Part shown: in pieces, positions 50,138 to 57,788 of the stretch | Position numbering within the stretch: the first letter of the stretch is position 1 | Layout of the letters: the number at the start of each line of letters is the position of its first letter | Assembly: GCF_028649435.1 (NCBI RefSeq) | Contig: NZ_JAQSIN010000006.1 | Source: Curvibacter microcysteis | Lineage (GTDB): Bacteria; Pseudomonadota; Gammaproteobacteria; Burkholderiales; Burkholderiaceae_C | Strand: one strand, 5' to 3' | Length of the DNA stretch: 64,000 nucleotides | The notes under the pieces: model-generated | What the model was told of the DNA's origin: nothing | Databases searched by the model: none | The model's input: the letters and a program-made list of their open reading frames with translations, nothing else | Made by a program: the position numbers and the translations under genes

Positions 50138-51244
50138 TCAGAGGCCGCGGTCGTAAATGGCCTGGCGCAGCGACTCGTGCTGGGCGTAAGGGCTGTCCAC
50201 GTCGTCGATGGTCAGGGCGGCGTCACGGCTGACCGGGCGGGTCAGCTTCAGGCCGTTCATGGTCTCGCGGCAGGAGAGCTGGCCTTTTTGCAGCGGGATG
50301 GCGAGGTAGAAGTCCTCGTCGCTGCCCGGGTGCTTGAATTCATAGCCGGCAGGCAGGTCGCGTTTGACGTAAACGCCGCGCACCAGGCCGTCCAGGTACT
50401 CGGTTTCCTTCTTCTTGGGCAGGCGCTTGGACTGCCCCGAGCCCCCGCACATGGCCACGGCCTTGTGGTAGGCCTTGAACCAGGTGTCGATCTGGTGCGG
50501 CAGCGAGCAGTAAGGCGAGACCGGGATGCCGCCTTCTTCGATGTCGATGTGGCGCTCCCAGGTGCGCGCGCCCTTGGCGTAGGACAGCAGCATGGACGAA
50601 GACCAGTCGGTGTACTCGTGCGTGGAGTAGCCGATCACGTTCTTCGGGTAGAGCTTTTTCAGGTAGTCGATCTGGTTGATTTCCAGCTCGTCGTCCTCGC
50701 TGGGGTAGAGCGACACGCAGTGGTTCACCGCCAGCGGGATGTTGCGGTTGGCGAAGAACTTCACCATGTCATCGATGTCTTTTTGGCTGGAGCCGCCCGT
50801 GGAGACGATGACGGGCTTCTTGGTCTCGGCGATGCGCTCGATCAGGAACCAGTCGTTGATGTCCGAGCTGGCGATCTTGATCAGGGGCAGGTCCAACTCT
50901 TCGCACAGGTCCACCGAGCGCTCATCAAAGGCGGTGGCCATGGGGATGCAGCCGCGTTCCTTGATGGTGCGCGTCAGGGTCTTGTACTCGGCCTTGCTGA
51001 GTTTGGTGACCTCGGTCTTCTTGATGTAGCGGATGTCCTCGCGGCCGCGGAAGTCCTTGTGGATGAAGTGGTCCACCTCTCGGAACTGCAGCTTGATGGC
51101 GGCGCGCACATTGTTGAAGCGCACCACCTGCGAGAAGTCATGCACGATCTTCAGGCCCCGGTCCAGCCGGCCCCAGTGGTTGTTGGCCAGTTCGAGAATG
51201 AAGAGGTTCTCGAAGATGCTGTTGGGGTTGTGCTCTGTGGACAT
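50138..51244 (-). CDS. NeuB family PEP-condensing synthase with SAF domain
   Basis: NeuB-type enzymes join phosphoenolpyruvate to a sugar aldehyde to make nonulosonic acids. The 368-residue protein has the barrel signatures LELANNHWG, PLIKIASSDINDWFLI, IVSTGGSSQKDIDD and HCVSLYPSEDDELEINQIDYL. It ends with an antifreeze-like SAF domain (KRDLPAGYEF...NGLKLTRPV). Basic phosphate-binding residues are present. ATG 51244 with GGAG 7 bases before it is preferred over a TTG at 51259. No NeuA or NeuC is in the window, so the product may not be a classic sialic acid. Confidence 0.88.
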   Translation of the reverse strand: MSTEHNPNSIFENLFILELANNHWGRLDRGLKIVHDFSQVVRFNNVRAAIKLQFREVDHFIHKDFRGREDIRYIKKTEVTKLSKAEYKTLTRTIKERGCIPMATAFDERSVDLCEELDLPLIKIASSDINDWFLIERIAETKKPVIVSTGGSSQKDIDDMVKFFANRNIPLAVNHCVSLYPSEDDELEINQIDYLKKLYPKNVIGYSTHEYTDWSSSMLLSYAKGARTWERHIDIEEGGIPVSPYCSLPHQIDTWFKAYHKAVAMCGGSGQSKRLPKKKETEYLDGLVRGVYVKRDLPAGYEFKHPGSDEDFYLAIPLQKGQLSCRETMNGLKLTRPVSRDAALTIDDVDSPYAQHESLRQAIYDRGL

Positions 51245-51432
51245 GGAGGACTCCGTCAAATGAGGGGCCGCAGGGGCCTGTCAAACGCCAGCCTTTGCGG
51301 AAGGGGGCGCCACATGCCGCAGCGCCGCTTGGGCCCAATCATCTCAGCAACGGCGGCGCGCAATGGGTCAAACAAAGTGGTTTTTTAGCACCAGATTGCC
51401 CGGCTGGGGCGCCTGCCCCGCTCCGCCAGCGA
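51245..51432. other. 188-base gap within the minus-strand sugar set
   Basis: Between the YerE-like gene and the NeuB-like gene. GGGGC-AGGC-GCCCC near 51404-51417 (minus strand) forms a small hairpin and A/T-rich bases follow (51370-51395). A separate promoter for the NeuB-epimerase-transferase genes is possible but no core promoter is clear. Confidence 0.45.
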
Positions 51433-53214
51433 TCAGCCCTGGCGCACGGCGGCCAGTTCGGCGCGCACCGCCGCCAGCTCCTCGGCCGGCAGGAAGGGGA
51501 ACATGTCGTCCAGTTCGGGCGTGGCAAAACCGCCCTCGGGCAGGGCGCGCGACTTGATGCGGGGCTCAAAGCCGGGCTCGGGGTCCACCGTCACGGCCAG
51601 CAGCTGGGGGCCGTCTTGTTGGAGGGCGGCGTCCAGTTCGGGCAGGTCGGCGGTGCTGCGCACGTCGAGGGCGCGCAGGCCAAAGGCCGTGGCCAGGCGG
51701 GCGAAGTCGGGGAAGTCCACACCCGAGGCCGGCGTGGCGCCCACGATGCGGCCAAAGAAGTTGTCGTGCGTGAGCCGGATCGACAGGTAGCCACCGTTGT
51801 CGATCACCACCACGATCACATTCAGGCCCAGGCTTTTCAGGCTTTGCAGCTCTTGCAGGTTCATTTGCAGGCTGCCGTCACCGGCGAAGCAGACCACGCG
51901 GCGCTCGGGCGCGGCGATGGCCGCGCCCAGGGCGGCGGGCAGGTCAAAACCCATGGAGGCCGAGCCCGAGTTGCTGAACAGGCGCTGGCCTGGTTTCAAG
52001 GGCGCGAGCTGGAAGGGCAGGATGCAGGCCGAGGCGTTGCCGCAGACCAGGATGTCGTCTTCGCGCAGCTGGGCGCTCACGCGCTCCACCAGGCCGTAGG
52101 GGTGAATGGCCTCACCGCGGTGCGCTGGCGCTTTCAGGCCATAGCGCTGGCGCATGGCCTGGCAGGCGCTGACCCAAGGGGCGTAGCTGGGCAGCCCCGC
52201 CTGGCAGTGCTGGCGCAGGGCTTGCAAAAAGACGCGGGCGTCGGCGGTGATCTTCAGGTCGGCCTGGACCAGGGGCTTGGCCAGCTCGGCCGGGTCCACA
52301 TCGACCTGCACCACCTCGGCGTGCTTGGCAAAGGTGTCCCAGTTGTAGCTGACCTGGCGGATGTTCAGGCGCGAGCCGACCACGATCACCAGGTCGGCGG
52401 CCTGCAGGCAGAAGTTGCCGGGCCGGGTGCCGATGGTGCCGGGGCGGCCCGCGAACAGCGGGTGGTCGCTGGCGATCAGGTCGTGCGTCCAGGCCGTGGC
52501 CACGGGGATGCCGTGGGCTTCGGCGAAGGCCAGCAGGTCTTGCTCGGCGCGGGCCAGGCGCACACCGGTGCCGGCCAGGATCAGCGGGCGCTGGGCCTGG
52601 GCCAGGCGCTGGGCGATGTGGGCGCAGTCGGCGTCCAGCGTGGCCGGGGCCAAGGCGGGGGGGAAGATCGGCGCCGGGATGGCCTCGCAGGCGGCGGACT
52701 GCACGTCCAGCGGGATGTCCAGCCAGACCGGCCCAGGGCGCCCGCTCACGGCGGTGACCAGGGCCTGGGGCAGCAGGGTCAGCGCCGCTTCGGGGCTGCC
52801 CACGCCTTCGGCCAGCTTGGTCACCGGGCGGGCCATTTGCAGCACCGGACCTTCCTGGTCGCCGAGCTGGCGCAGGCCGGGCACGGGGGTGTAGTCCAGG
52901 CAGGTGGCGCGCTTGACCTGGCCGCTGATGACCAGCATGGGGATCGAGTCGGTGAAGGCACCGAACACCCCATTGAGCGCGTTGATGCCGCCGGGGCCGG
53001 TGGTCACCATGACCACGGCCGGCTTGCCCGCGATGCGGGCATAACCTTCGGCGGCCATGGCGCAGGCCTGCTCGTGGTGCAGGTAAGTGCACTGCAGGCC
53101 GGGGTGGGCACCGAGCGCCTGGTTCAGGTACATGGCGCCGCCGCCGGTGACGGCAAAGACTTGGGTGATGCCTTGCTGGACCAGCCAGTCGGCAATGCGT
53201 TCGGAGAGGTTCAT
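51433..53214 (-). CDS. Thiamine-diphosphate enzyme, YerE/acetolactate-synthase-like
   Basis: The 593-residue protein has the three-domain acetolactate-synthase architecture: the N-terminal TPP-activating glutamate E48 in YLHHEQACAMAAEGYAR, the central domain with NIRQVSYNWD, and the TPP/Mg motif GDG with N (FAGDGSLQMNL...VVIDNGGYLS). YerE, in the yersiniose pathway, transfers a two-carbon unit from pyruvate to C4 of CDP-3,6-dideoxy-4-ketohexose. Because rfbF, rfbG and rfbH lie directly upstream, the same role is strongly suggested here. Acetolactate synthase proper is less likely. It overlaps the methyltransferase gene by 4 bases. Confidence 0.85.
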   Translation of the reverse strand: MNLSERIADWLVQQGITQVFAVTGGGAMYLNQALGAHPGLQCTYLHHEQACAMAAEGYARIAGKPAVVMVTTGPGGINALNGVFGAFTDSIPMLVISGQVKRATCLDYTPVPGLRQLGDQEGPVLQMARPVTKLAEGVGSPEAALTLLPQALVTAVSGRPGPVWLDIPLDVQSAACEAIPAPIFPPALAPATLDADCAHIAQRLAQAQRPLILAGTGVRLARAEQDLLAFAEAHGIPVATAWTHDLIASDHPLFAGRPGTIGTRPGNFCLQAADLVIVVGSRLNIRQVSYNWDTFAKHAEVVQVDVDPAELAKPLVQADLKITADARVFLQALRQHCQAGLPSYAPWVSACQAMRQRYGLKAPAHRGEAIHPYGLVERVSAQLREDDILVCGNASACILPFQLAPLKPGQRLFSNSGSASMGFDLPAALGAAIAAPERRVVCFAGDGSLQMNLQELQSLKSLGLNVIVVVIDNGGYLSIRLTHDNFFGRIVGATPASGVDFPDFARLATAFGLRALDVRSTADLPELDAALQQDGPQLLAVTVDPEPGFEPRIKSRALPEGGFATPELDDMFPFLPAEELAAVRAELAAVRQG

Positions 53215-54467
53215 GTCGGGTTGCTCAGGAAATGGAGGCGTTGCCGGGCCCCGGGCGCCAGGGCGTCCAAGTCGTCGGTGATCTGCTGCGGGTCAATGGC
53301 CACACAGACCAGGATGGCCGCCTGCGGGTGCTGTTGCAGCCCCACGGCCGGCGCCAGGATGGGCAGGCCGTCGAGTTGCAGGCCTTGTTTGTTGGGGTCT
53401 TTGTCCAGGAAGGCGACCAGGCGATCGCGCGGCAACTGGCCTTGGCCCAGCAGGCGCTGGGCCCAGGAACCGGCGCCCCAGGCCAGGACCGGGCCCTGGG
53501 GCGGCAGGGGCGGCTGGGGCTCGCGGCGCGCGCCCTGGGCGCAGTCGACCAGGTAGCGCTGCACCGCTTGCACGGTGGCCGGCTGGGGCGACAGCGCGGC
53601 CCCGGCGTGCGGGTCGCCGCCAAAGCCCGCCACCACCGCCAGCGCGGGGTAATGGCTGCCGCCCGCCAAGGGCAGTTGGACCGCCTCGGCGCTCAGCAGC
53701 TGCAGGCCTGCCGGGGCCAGCAGGCGCGCCAGGGCCTGGGCGCTGAAGTGGTTGATGTGCTCGCTGTCGAAGTAGTAGTAGGGCGGGCGCTCACCGCAGG
53801 CGTAGCCAGCCGGGTGCGGCACCTCGATGTAGAGCCGCCCCTCGGGCGTGAGCAGGCTGGCCAGGGCGGGCAGGCTGTGCAGGTCGCGCAGGTGTTCGGC
53901 CACATGCGAGAGCACGATCAGGTCGTAGCGCTCGCCAGCGCAGCGCGAGGCGGCCTCGTGGATCAGGCCTTCGCGCAGGAGCAGGCCGCGGGCCCGCGCG
54001 GCTTGCACCGCGCTGGGGTCGGGGTCCAGGCCTTCCACCTGTTGAAGGCCGCGCGCCTGCAGGGCGGACAGCAGGCCGCCCGCGCCACAGCCCAGGTCCA
54101 GCACACGGCCCTGGGGCTGGGGCAGCCAGGCCAGCAGGCGATCGGCCATCTGGTCCAGCCGGGCCTGGTCGGCGCTGTGCAGACCGGCACCGGTGCCGGT
54201 GGGGCCGCCGTATTTGGCGCAGCGCTGGTAGTACAAGTCGTAGGCCGATTGCGGGGCCGGGGTCTCGGCAAACACGAAGTCGCAGGCCGCGCAGGCCATC
54301 AGCCGGTAGCCGCTGGGCAGGGGCGAGCCCGAGGGCTGGGGCAGGGACAGGCTTTGCAGGGCTTGCGCCTGCGTGCTGGCGCAGACCGGGCACGGCCGGG
54401 CGCAGGCCTGCGCCGCACTGGGCAGGGCGGACGGGCTGGCGGCCTGGGCTGCGGCGGGGGCGCTCAT
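53211..54467 (-). CDS. SAM-dependent methyltransferase with zinc ribbon (C-methyltransferase-like)
   Basis: The 418-residue protein has an N-terminal zinc-ribbon (C26-xx-C29 and C59-xx-C62) and a class I methyltransferase domain with the SAM loop LDLGCGAGGL (residues 123-132). The C-terminal domain is a third module (WGAGSWAQRLLGQG...VAFLDKDPNKQG). This three-part layout is seen in sugar C-methyltransferases such as TylC3. It should add a methyl to a keto-deoxy sugar. It lies 10 bases after rfbH and overlaps the YerE-like gene. Confidence 0.85.
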   Translation of the reverse strand: MSAPAAAQAASPSALPSAAQACARPCPVCASTQAQALQSLSLPQPSGSPLPSGYRLMACAACDFVFAETPAPQSAYDLYYQRCAKYGGPTGTGAGLHSADQARLDQMADRLLAWLPQPQGRVLDLGCGAGGLLSALQARGLQQVEGLDPDPSAVQAARARGLLLREGLIHEAASRCAGERYDLIVLSHVAEHLRDLHSLPALASLLTPEGRLYIEVPHPAGYACGERPPYYYFDSEHINHFSAQALARLLAPAGLQLLSAEAVQLPLAGGSHYPALAVVAGFGGDPHAGAALSPQPATVQAVQRYLVDCAQGARREPQPPLPPQGPVLAWGAGSWAQRLLGQGQLPRDRLVAFLDKDPNKQGLQLDGLPILAPAVGLQQHPQAAILVCVAIDPQQITDDLDALAPGARQRLHFLSNPT

Positions 54468-54477
54468 GGTTGCGGGC

Positions 54478-55845
54478 TCAGAAGTTCAGGCCCAGCACCT
54501 GCTTAAGGTGGCTCACCATGTAGTCGAGCTGGGCCTGGCTCAAGCCGGGCCAGACGCCGATCCAGAAGGTGTCGTTCATGACCTGGTCCGCGCGGGGCAG
54601 CGCGCCCACCACGCGGAAATGGCGGTCCTGCATGTAGGGCTGGTGGATCAGGTTGCCGGCGAACAGCAGCCGGGTGCCGATCTTGTGCTGGTCCAGGTAC
54701 TGCAGCAGGTACTGGCGGTTCAGGCCGGACTCGGGGCGCAGCGTGATCGGAAAGCCAAACCAGGACGGGTCGCTGCCGGGCGTGGCCTCGGGCAGGATGA
54801 GTTGTTCCTGGCAGTCCTGCAGCTGGGCATGCAGGTAGGCAAAGTTGTCTTTGCGCGCCTGGACAAAGCCCTCCAGCCGGTCCAACTGGGCCAGGCCGCA
54901 GGCGGCCTGCATGTCGGTGATCTTGAGGTTGTAGCCCAGGTGGCTGTAGGTGTACTTGTGGTCGTAGCCCGCTGGCAGGCTGCCCAGCTGCCAGTCAAAG
55001 CGCTTGCCGCAGGTGTTGTCGCAACCGGGCTTGCACCAGCAGTCGCGGCCCCAGTCGCGGAAGGACTCGGCGATCTGGCGCAGCTCGGGGTCGTTGGTCA
55101 GCACCGCGCCGCCTTCGCCCATGGTGATGTGGTGCGCGGGGTAAAAGGACAGCGTGGCCAGGTGGCCAAAGGTGCCCACTTTGCGGCCCTTCCAGGTCGA
55201 GCCCAGGGCGTCGCAGCAGTCCTCCACCAGCCACAGGCCGTGCCGCTTGGCAAAGGCGACGATGGCGTCCAGGTCAAAGGGGTTGCCCAGGGTGTGGGCA
55301 ATCATGATGGCCTTGGTGCGCGGCGACAGGGCGGCTTCCAACTGGCTGACGTCGATGTTGTAGGTGGGCAGCTGCACATCGACAAACACCGGCACGGCGC
55401 CGTTTTGCAGGATGGGGTTGACCGTGGTCGGAAAGCCCGCGGCCACCGTGATCACCTCGTCGCCGGGGCGGATGGCGCGGATGCCCAGGCGTGGCGAAGT
55501 CAGGGTGGAAAACGCCACCAGGTTGGCCGAGGAGCCCGAGTTGACGGTCAGCGCGTGCTTCACGCCCACGAAAGCGGCCAGCTTGGCTTCAAAGGCGTCG
55601 TTGAAGCGGCCCGTGGTCAGCCAGGCGTCCAGCGCGGCGTCGATCATGGCGTTCTTCTCGGGGTCGCCCACCACCTTGCCCGAGGGCGGGATGGTGTCGA
55701 TGCCGGGTCGCCAGGCCACGGGCTGCGTGGCGGCGCGCGCCGGGCGGACGATGATTTCCACGTCCTGCCCCGCCAGTTCGGGCGGCAGGCTCAGTTGCAC
55801 CTGGCCTTGGGCGTCGGCGCTCAGGGTGTGTCGGATCAGGCTCAT
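54478..55845 (-). CDS. rfbH: CDP-4-keto-6-deoxyglucose 3-dehydrase RfbH
   Basis: RfbH (E1) removes the C3 hydroxyl using PMP and an iron-sulfur cluster. The 455-residue protein has the DegT fold but H238 replaces the PLP lysine (SFYPAHHITMGEGG). Four cysteines C211, C269, C271 and C279 match the E1 pattern C-x57-C-x1-C-x7-C exactly. It has about 40 extra N-terminal residues (a short strand-rich VQLSLPPELAGQDVEIIVRP) not in typical 437-residue enzymes. It overlaps rfbG by 4 bases (ATGA), which confirms the long start. Confidence 0.95.
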   Translation of the reverse strand: MSLIRHTLSADAQGQVQLSLPPELAGQDVEIIVRPARAATQPVAWRPGIDTIPPSGKVVGDPEKNAMIDAALDAWLTTGRFNDAFEAKLAAFVGVKHALTVNSGSSANLVAFSTLTSPRLGIRAIRPGDEVITVAAGFPTTVNPILQNGAVPVFVDVQLPTYNIDVSQLEAALSPRTKAIMIAHTLGNPFDLDAIVAFAKRHGLWLVEDCCDALGSTWKGRKVGTFGHLATLSFYPAHHITMGEGGAVLTNDPELRQIAESFRDWGRDCWCKPGCDNTCGKRFDWQLGSLPAGYDHKYTYSHLGYNLKITDMQAACGLAQLDRLEGFVQARKDNFAYLHAQLQDCQEQLILPEATPGSDPSWFGFPITLRPESGLNRQYLLQYLDQHKIGTRLLFAGNLIHQPYMQDRHFRVVGALPRADQVMNDTFWIGVWPGLSQAQLDYMVSHLKQVLGLNF

Positions 55846-56903
55846 GCAGCGCTTTCAAATTCGGTGATCTGGGCCAGGCTGTGCTGGCGCATGTCGGCAC
55901 CGGCCTGCCAGGCGCGGTACCAGGACAAGGTGTGTTGCAGGGCGGTGGCGGCACTCCAGCGCGGCTGCCAGCCCAGGCGGCTGTGCGCCTGGCTGCAGTC
56001 GAGCTTGAGGGTGTGGGCCTCGTGCGCTTGGACGCCGGGCTCAACAGCCCAGGCGGCGTCTGGGCCCCAGGCCTGGGCCAGTTGCGCCACCACCCAGGCC
56101 ACGGTGCGGGCGTCGCTGGGCTGGGGGCCGAAGTTCCAGCCCTCAGCCCAAGGGGCGCCTTCTTCATAGAGCTTTTGCGCCAGCGCCAGGTAGCCGCGCA
56201 GCGGCTCCAGCACATGTTGCCAGGGGCGGATGGCGCCAGGCTGGCGCAGGGTGACGGGGCGGCCGGCGGCGAAGGCGGCCAGCACATCGGGCACCAGGCG
56301 GGTGGGGGTCCAGTCACCGCCGCCAATCACATTGCCGGCGCGCGCACTGCCCAGCGCGATGCCTTGGGCCGCCAAAAACGAGCGCCGGTAGGAGGCGACC
56401 ACCAGTTCGGTCGCGCCCTTGCTGGCCGAGTAGGGGTCATGTCCGCCCATCGGGTCGGACTCGCGGTAGCCCCAGGCCCATTCGCGGTTCTCGTAGCACT
56501 TGTCGCTGCTGACCACCAGCACGGCGCGCACGCCCGCTTGCTGGCGCACCGCCTCCAGCACCTGGGCCGTGCCCATGACGTTGGTCGACCAGGTCTCCAG
56601 CGGGTCTTCGTAAGAGCGCGGCACCAGGGGCTGGGCGGCCAGGTGCAGCACGATGTCGGGTTGGGCCTGGGCCAGGGCGGCGCGCAGCGCGGCCGGGTCG
56701 CGGATGTCGCCCAGCGTGTGCTGCGTCAGGCCCTGGGCCACGGCAGCGGCCTCGAACAAATTGGGGTGGGTGCTGGGCGCCAGGGCGTAGCCCGACACGC
56801 GCGCGCCCAGGGTGGTCAGCCACAGGCACAGCCAGCTGCCTTTGAAGCCGGTGTGGCCGGTGATGAACACCCGCTTGCCGGCCCAGAAGCTGGGGTTCAC
56901 CAT
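55842..56903 (-). CDS. rfbG: CDP-glucose 4,6-dehydratase RfbG
   Basis: RfbG turns CDP-glucose into CDP-4-keto-6-deoxyglucose. The 353-residue protein has the Rossmann motif GHTGFKG (residues 16-22), catalytic S132-x-D134, Y158 and K162 (YSASK), and a GGGDW motif near 220. ATG 56903 overlaps the rfbF stop by 7 bases, giving a clean start at MVNPSFW. Order rfbF-rfbG-rfbH is the usual one. Confidence 0.96.
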   Translation of the reverse strand: MVNPSFWAGKRVFITGHTGFKGSWLCLWLTTLGARVSGYALAPSTHPNLFEAAAVAQGLTQHTLGDIRDPAALRAALAQAQPDIVLHLAAQPLVPRSYEDPLETWSTNVMGTAQVLEAVRQQAGVRAVLVVSSDKCYENREWAWGYRESDPMGGHDPYSASKGATELVVASYRRSFLAAQGIALGSARAGNVIGGGDWTPTRLVPDVLAAFAAGRPVTLRQPGAIRPWQHVLEPLRGYLALAQKLYEEGAPWAEGWNFGPQPSDARTVAWVVAQLAQAWGPDAAWAVEPGVQAHEAHTLKLDCSQAHSRLGWQPRWSAATALQHTLSWYRAWQAGADMRQHSLAQITEFESAA

Positions 56904-57667
56904 GTCTTCCACGGGGCCGCTCCGCTGGTCCAGAGTTCTTCGAGGTAGGTTTTGTCGCGCAGCGTGTCCATGGGGCGCCAAAAACCGGTGTGCTGGTAGG
57001 CGGCCAGTTGCTGCTGGCGCACCAGGGCGTGCACGGGGCGGTCTTCCCAGATGGTGGCGTCGTCCTCGATCAGGTCCAGCACCTGGGGCGAGAGCACAAA
57101 AAAGCCGCCGTTGATGAGGTTGCCGTCGCCCAGGGGCTTTTCGGTGAAGGCCTGCACCTGGTCGCCCTGGATGTCCAGCGTGCCAAAGCGGCCCGGCGGG
57201 GCCACGGCGGCCACGGTGGCGAGCTTGCCATGCGCCTGGTGGAAGGCGATTTCGGCACTGATGTCGATGTCCGACACCCCGTCGCCGTAGGTCATGCAGA
57301 AAAACGGGTCGTCTTGCACATAGCGCTTGATGCGGCGCAGGCGGCCGCCGGTTTGGGTCTGGTCGCCGGTGTCGACCAGGGTCACGCGCCAGGGTTCCGC
57401 ATGGTGCTCGTGGATTTCCATGCGGTTGTGCGTCATGTCAAAGGTGACGTCCGAGGTGTGCAAGAAGTAATTCGCAAAATACTCCTTGATGACGTAGCCC
57501 ATATAACCGCAGCAAATCACAAAATCGTTGATTCCATGGCTGGAATAGATTTTCATGATGTGCCAGAGAATCGGTTTGCCACCGACGCTGATCATCGGTT
57601 TGGGACGCGTCAGGGTTTCTTCACTGATTCGGGTCCCCAAACCGCCGGCCAAAATGACTGCTTTCAT
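56897..57667 (-). CDS. rfbF: Glucose-1-phosphate cytidylyltransferase RfbF
   Basis: RfbF activates glucose-1-phosphate with CTP. The 256-residue protein has the nucleotidyl-transferase motif GGLGTRISEETLTRPKPM (residues 8-25) and YMGYVIKEYF, CMTYGDGVSD and HTGFWRPMDT, all diagnostic of the CTP-specific enzyme. The start MKAVILAGG is conserved at ATG 57667. A perfect hairpin lies 13 bases upstream. It heads rfbFGH. Confidence 0.97.
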   Translation of the reverse strand: MKAVILAGGLGTRISEETLTRPKPMISVGGKPILWHIMKIYSSHGINDFVICCGYMGYVIKEYFANYFLHTSDVTFDMTHNRMEIHEHHAEPWRVTLVDTGDQTQTGGRLRRIKRYVQDDPFFCMTYGDGVSDIDISAEIAFHQAHGKLATVAAVAPPGRFGTLDIQGDQVQAFTEKPLGDGNLINGGFFVLSPQVLDLIEDDATIWEDRPVHALVRQQQLAAYQHTGFWRPMDTLRDKTYLEELWTSGAAPWKTW

Positions 57668-57679
57668 CTCAGGTGCTCC

Positions 57680-57703
57680 AGGCTGATGGGACGACATCAG
57701 CCT
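57680..57703 (-). promoter_or_regulatory. 9-bp hairpin in the rfbF leader
   Basis: AGGCTGATG (57680-57688) pairs perfectly with CATCAGCCT (57695-57703), loop of 6. It ends 13 bases before the rfbF start on the minus strand and could influence ribosome access or mRNA stability. Confidence 0.5.
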
Positions 57704-57744
57704 GTCAAAGCGGACTGATGGCGCCAATTCTAGGGGCAGCCATC

Positions 57745-57775
57745 TGGTTCAGCCCCGAGTGAAGGGGCTGAATCA
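57745..57775 (-). terminator. 12-bp hairpin after the large glycosyltransferase gene
   Basis: TTCAGCCCC (57748-57756) pairs perfectly with GGGGCTGAA (57764-57772), extended by three pairs outward to 57745 and 57775. It starts 14 bases after the stop of the large transferase gene. There is no U-tract, so it may give partial termination or separate rfbFGH from the transferase transcript. Confidence 0.55.
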
Positions 57776-57788
57776 CCGCGCAAATAGC

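Noticed and set aside
51433..53214. Acetolactate synthase large subunit for branched-chain amino acid synthesis
   Set aside because: No small subunit gene nearby and it lies in a CDP-sugar operon; YerE-like role fits better.
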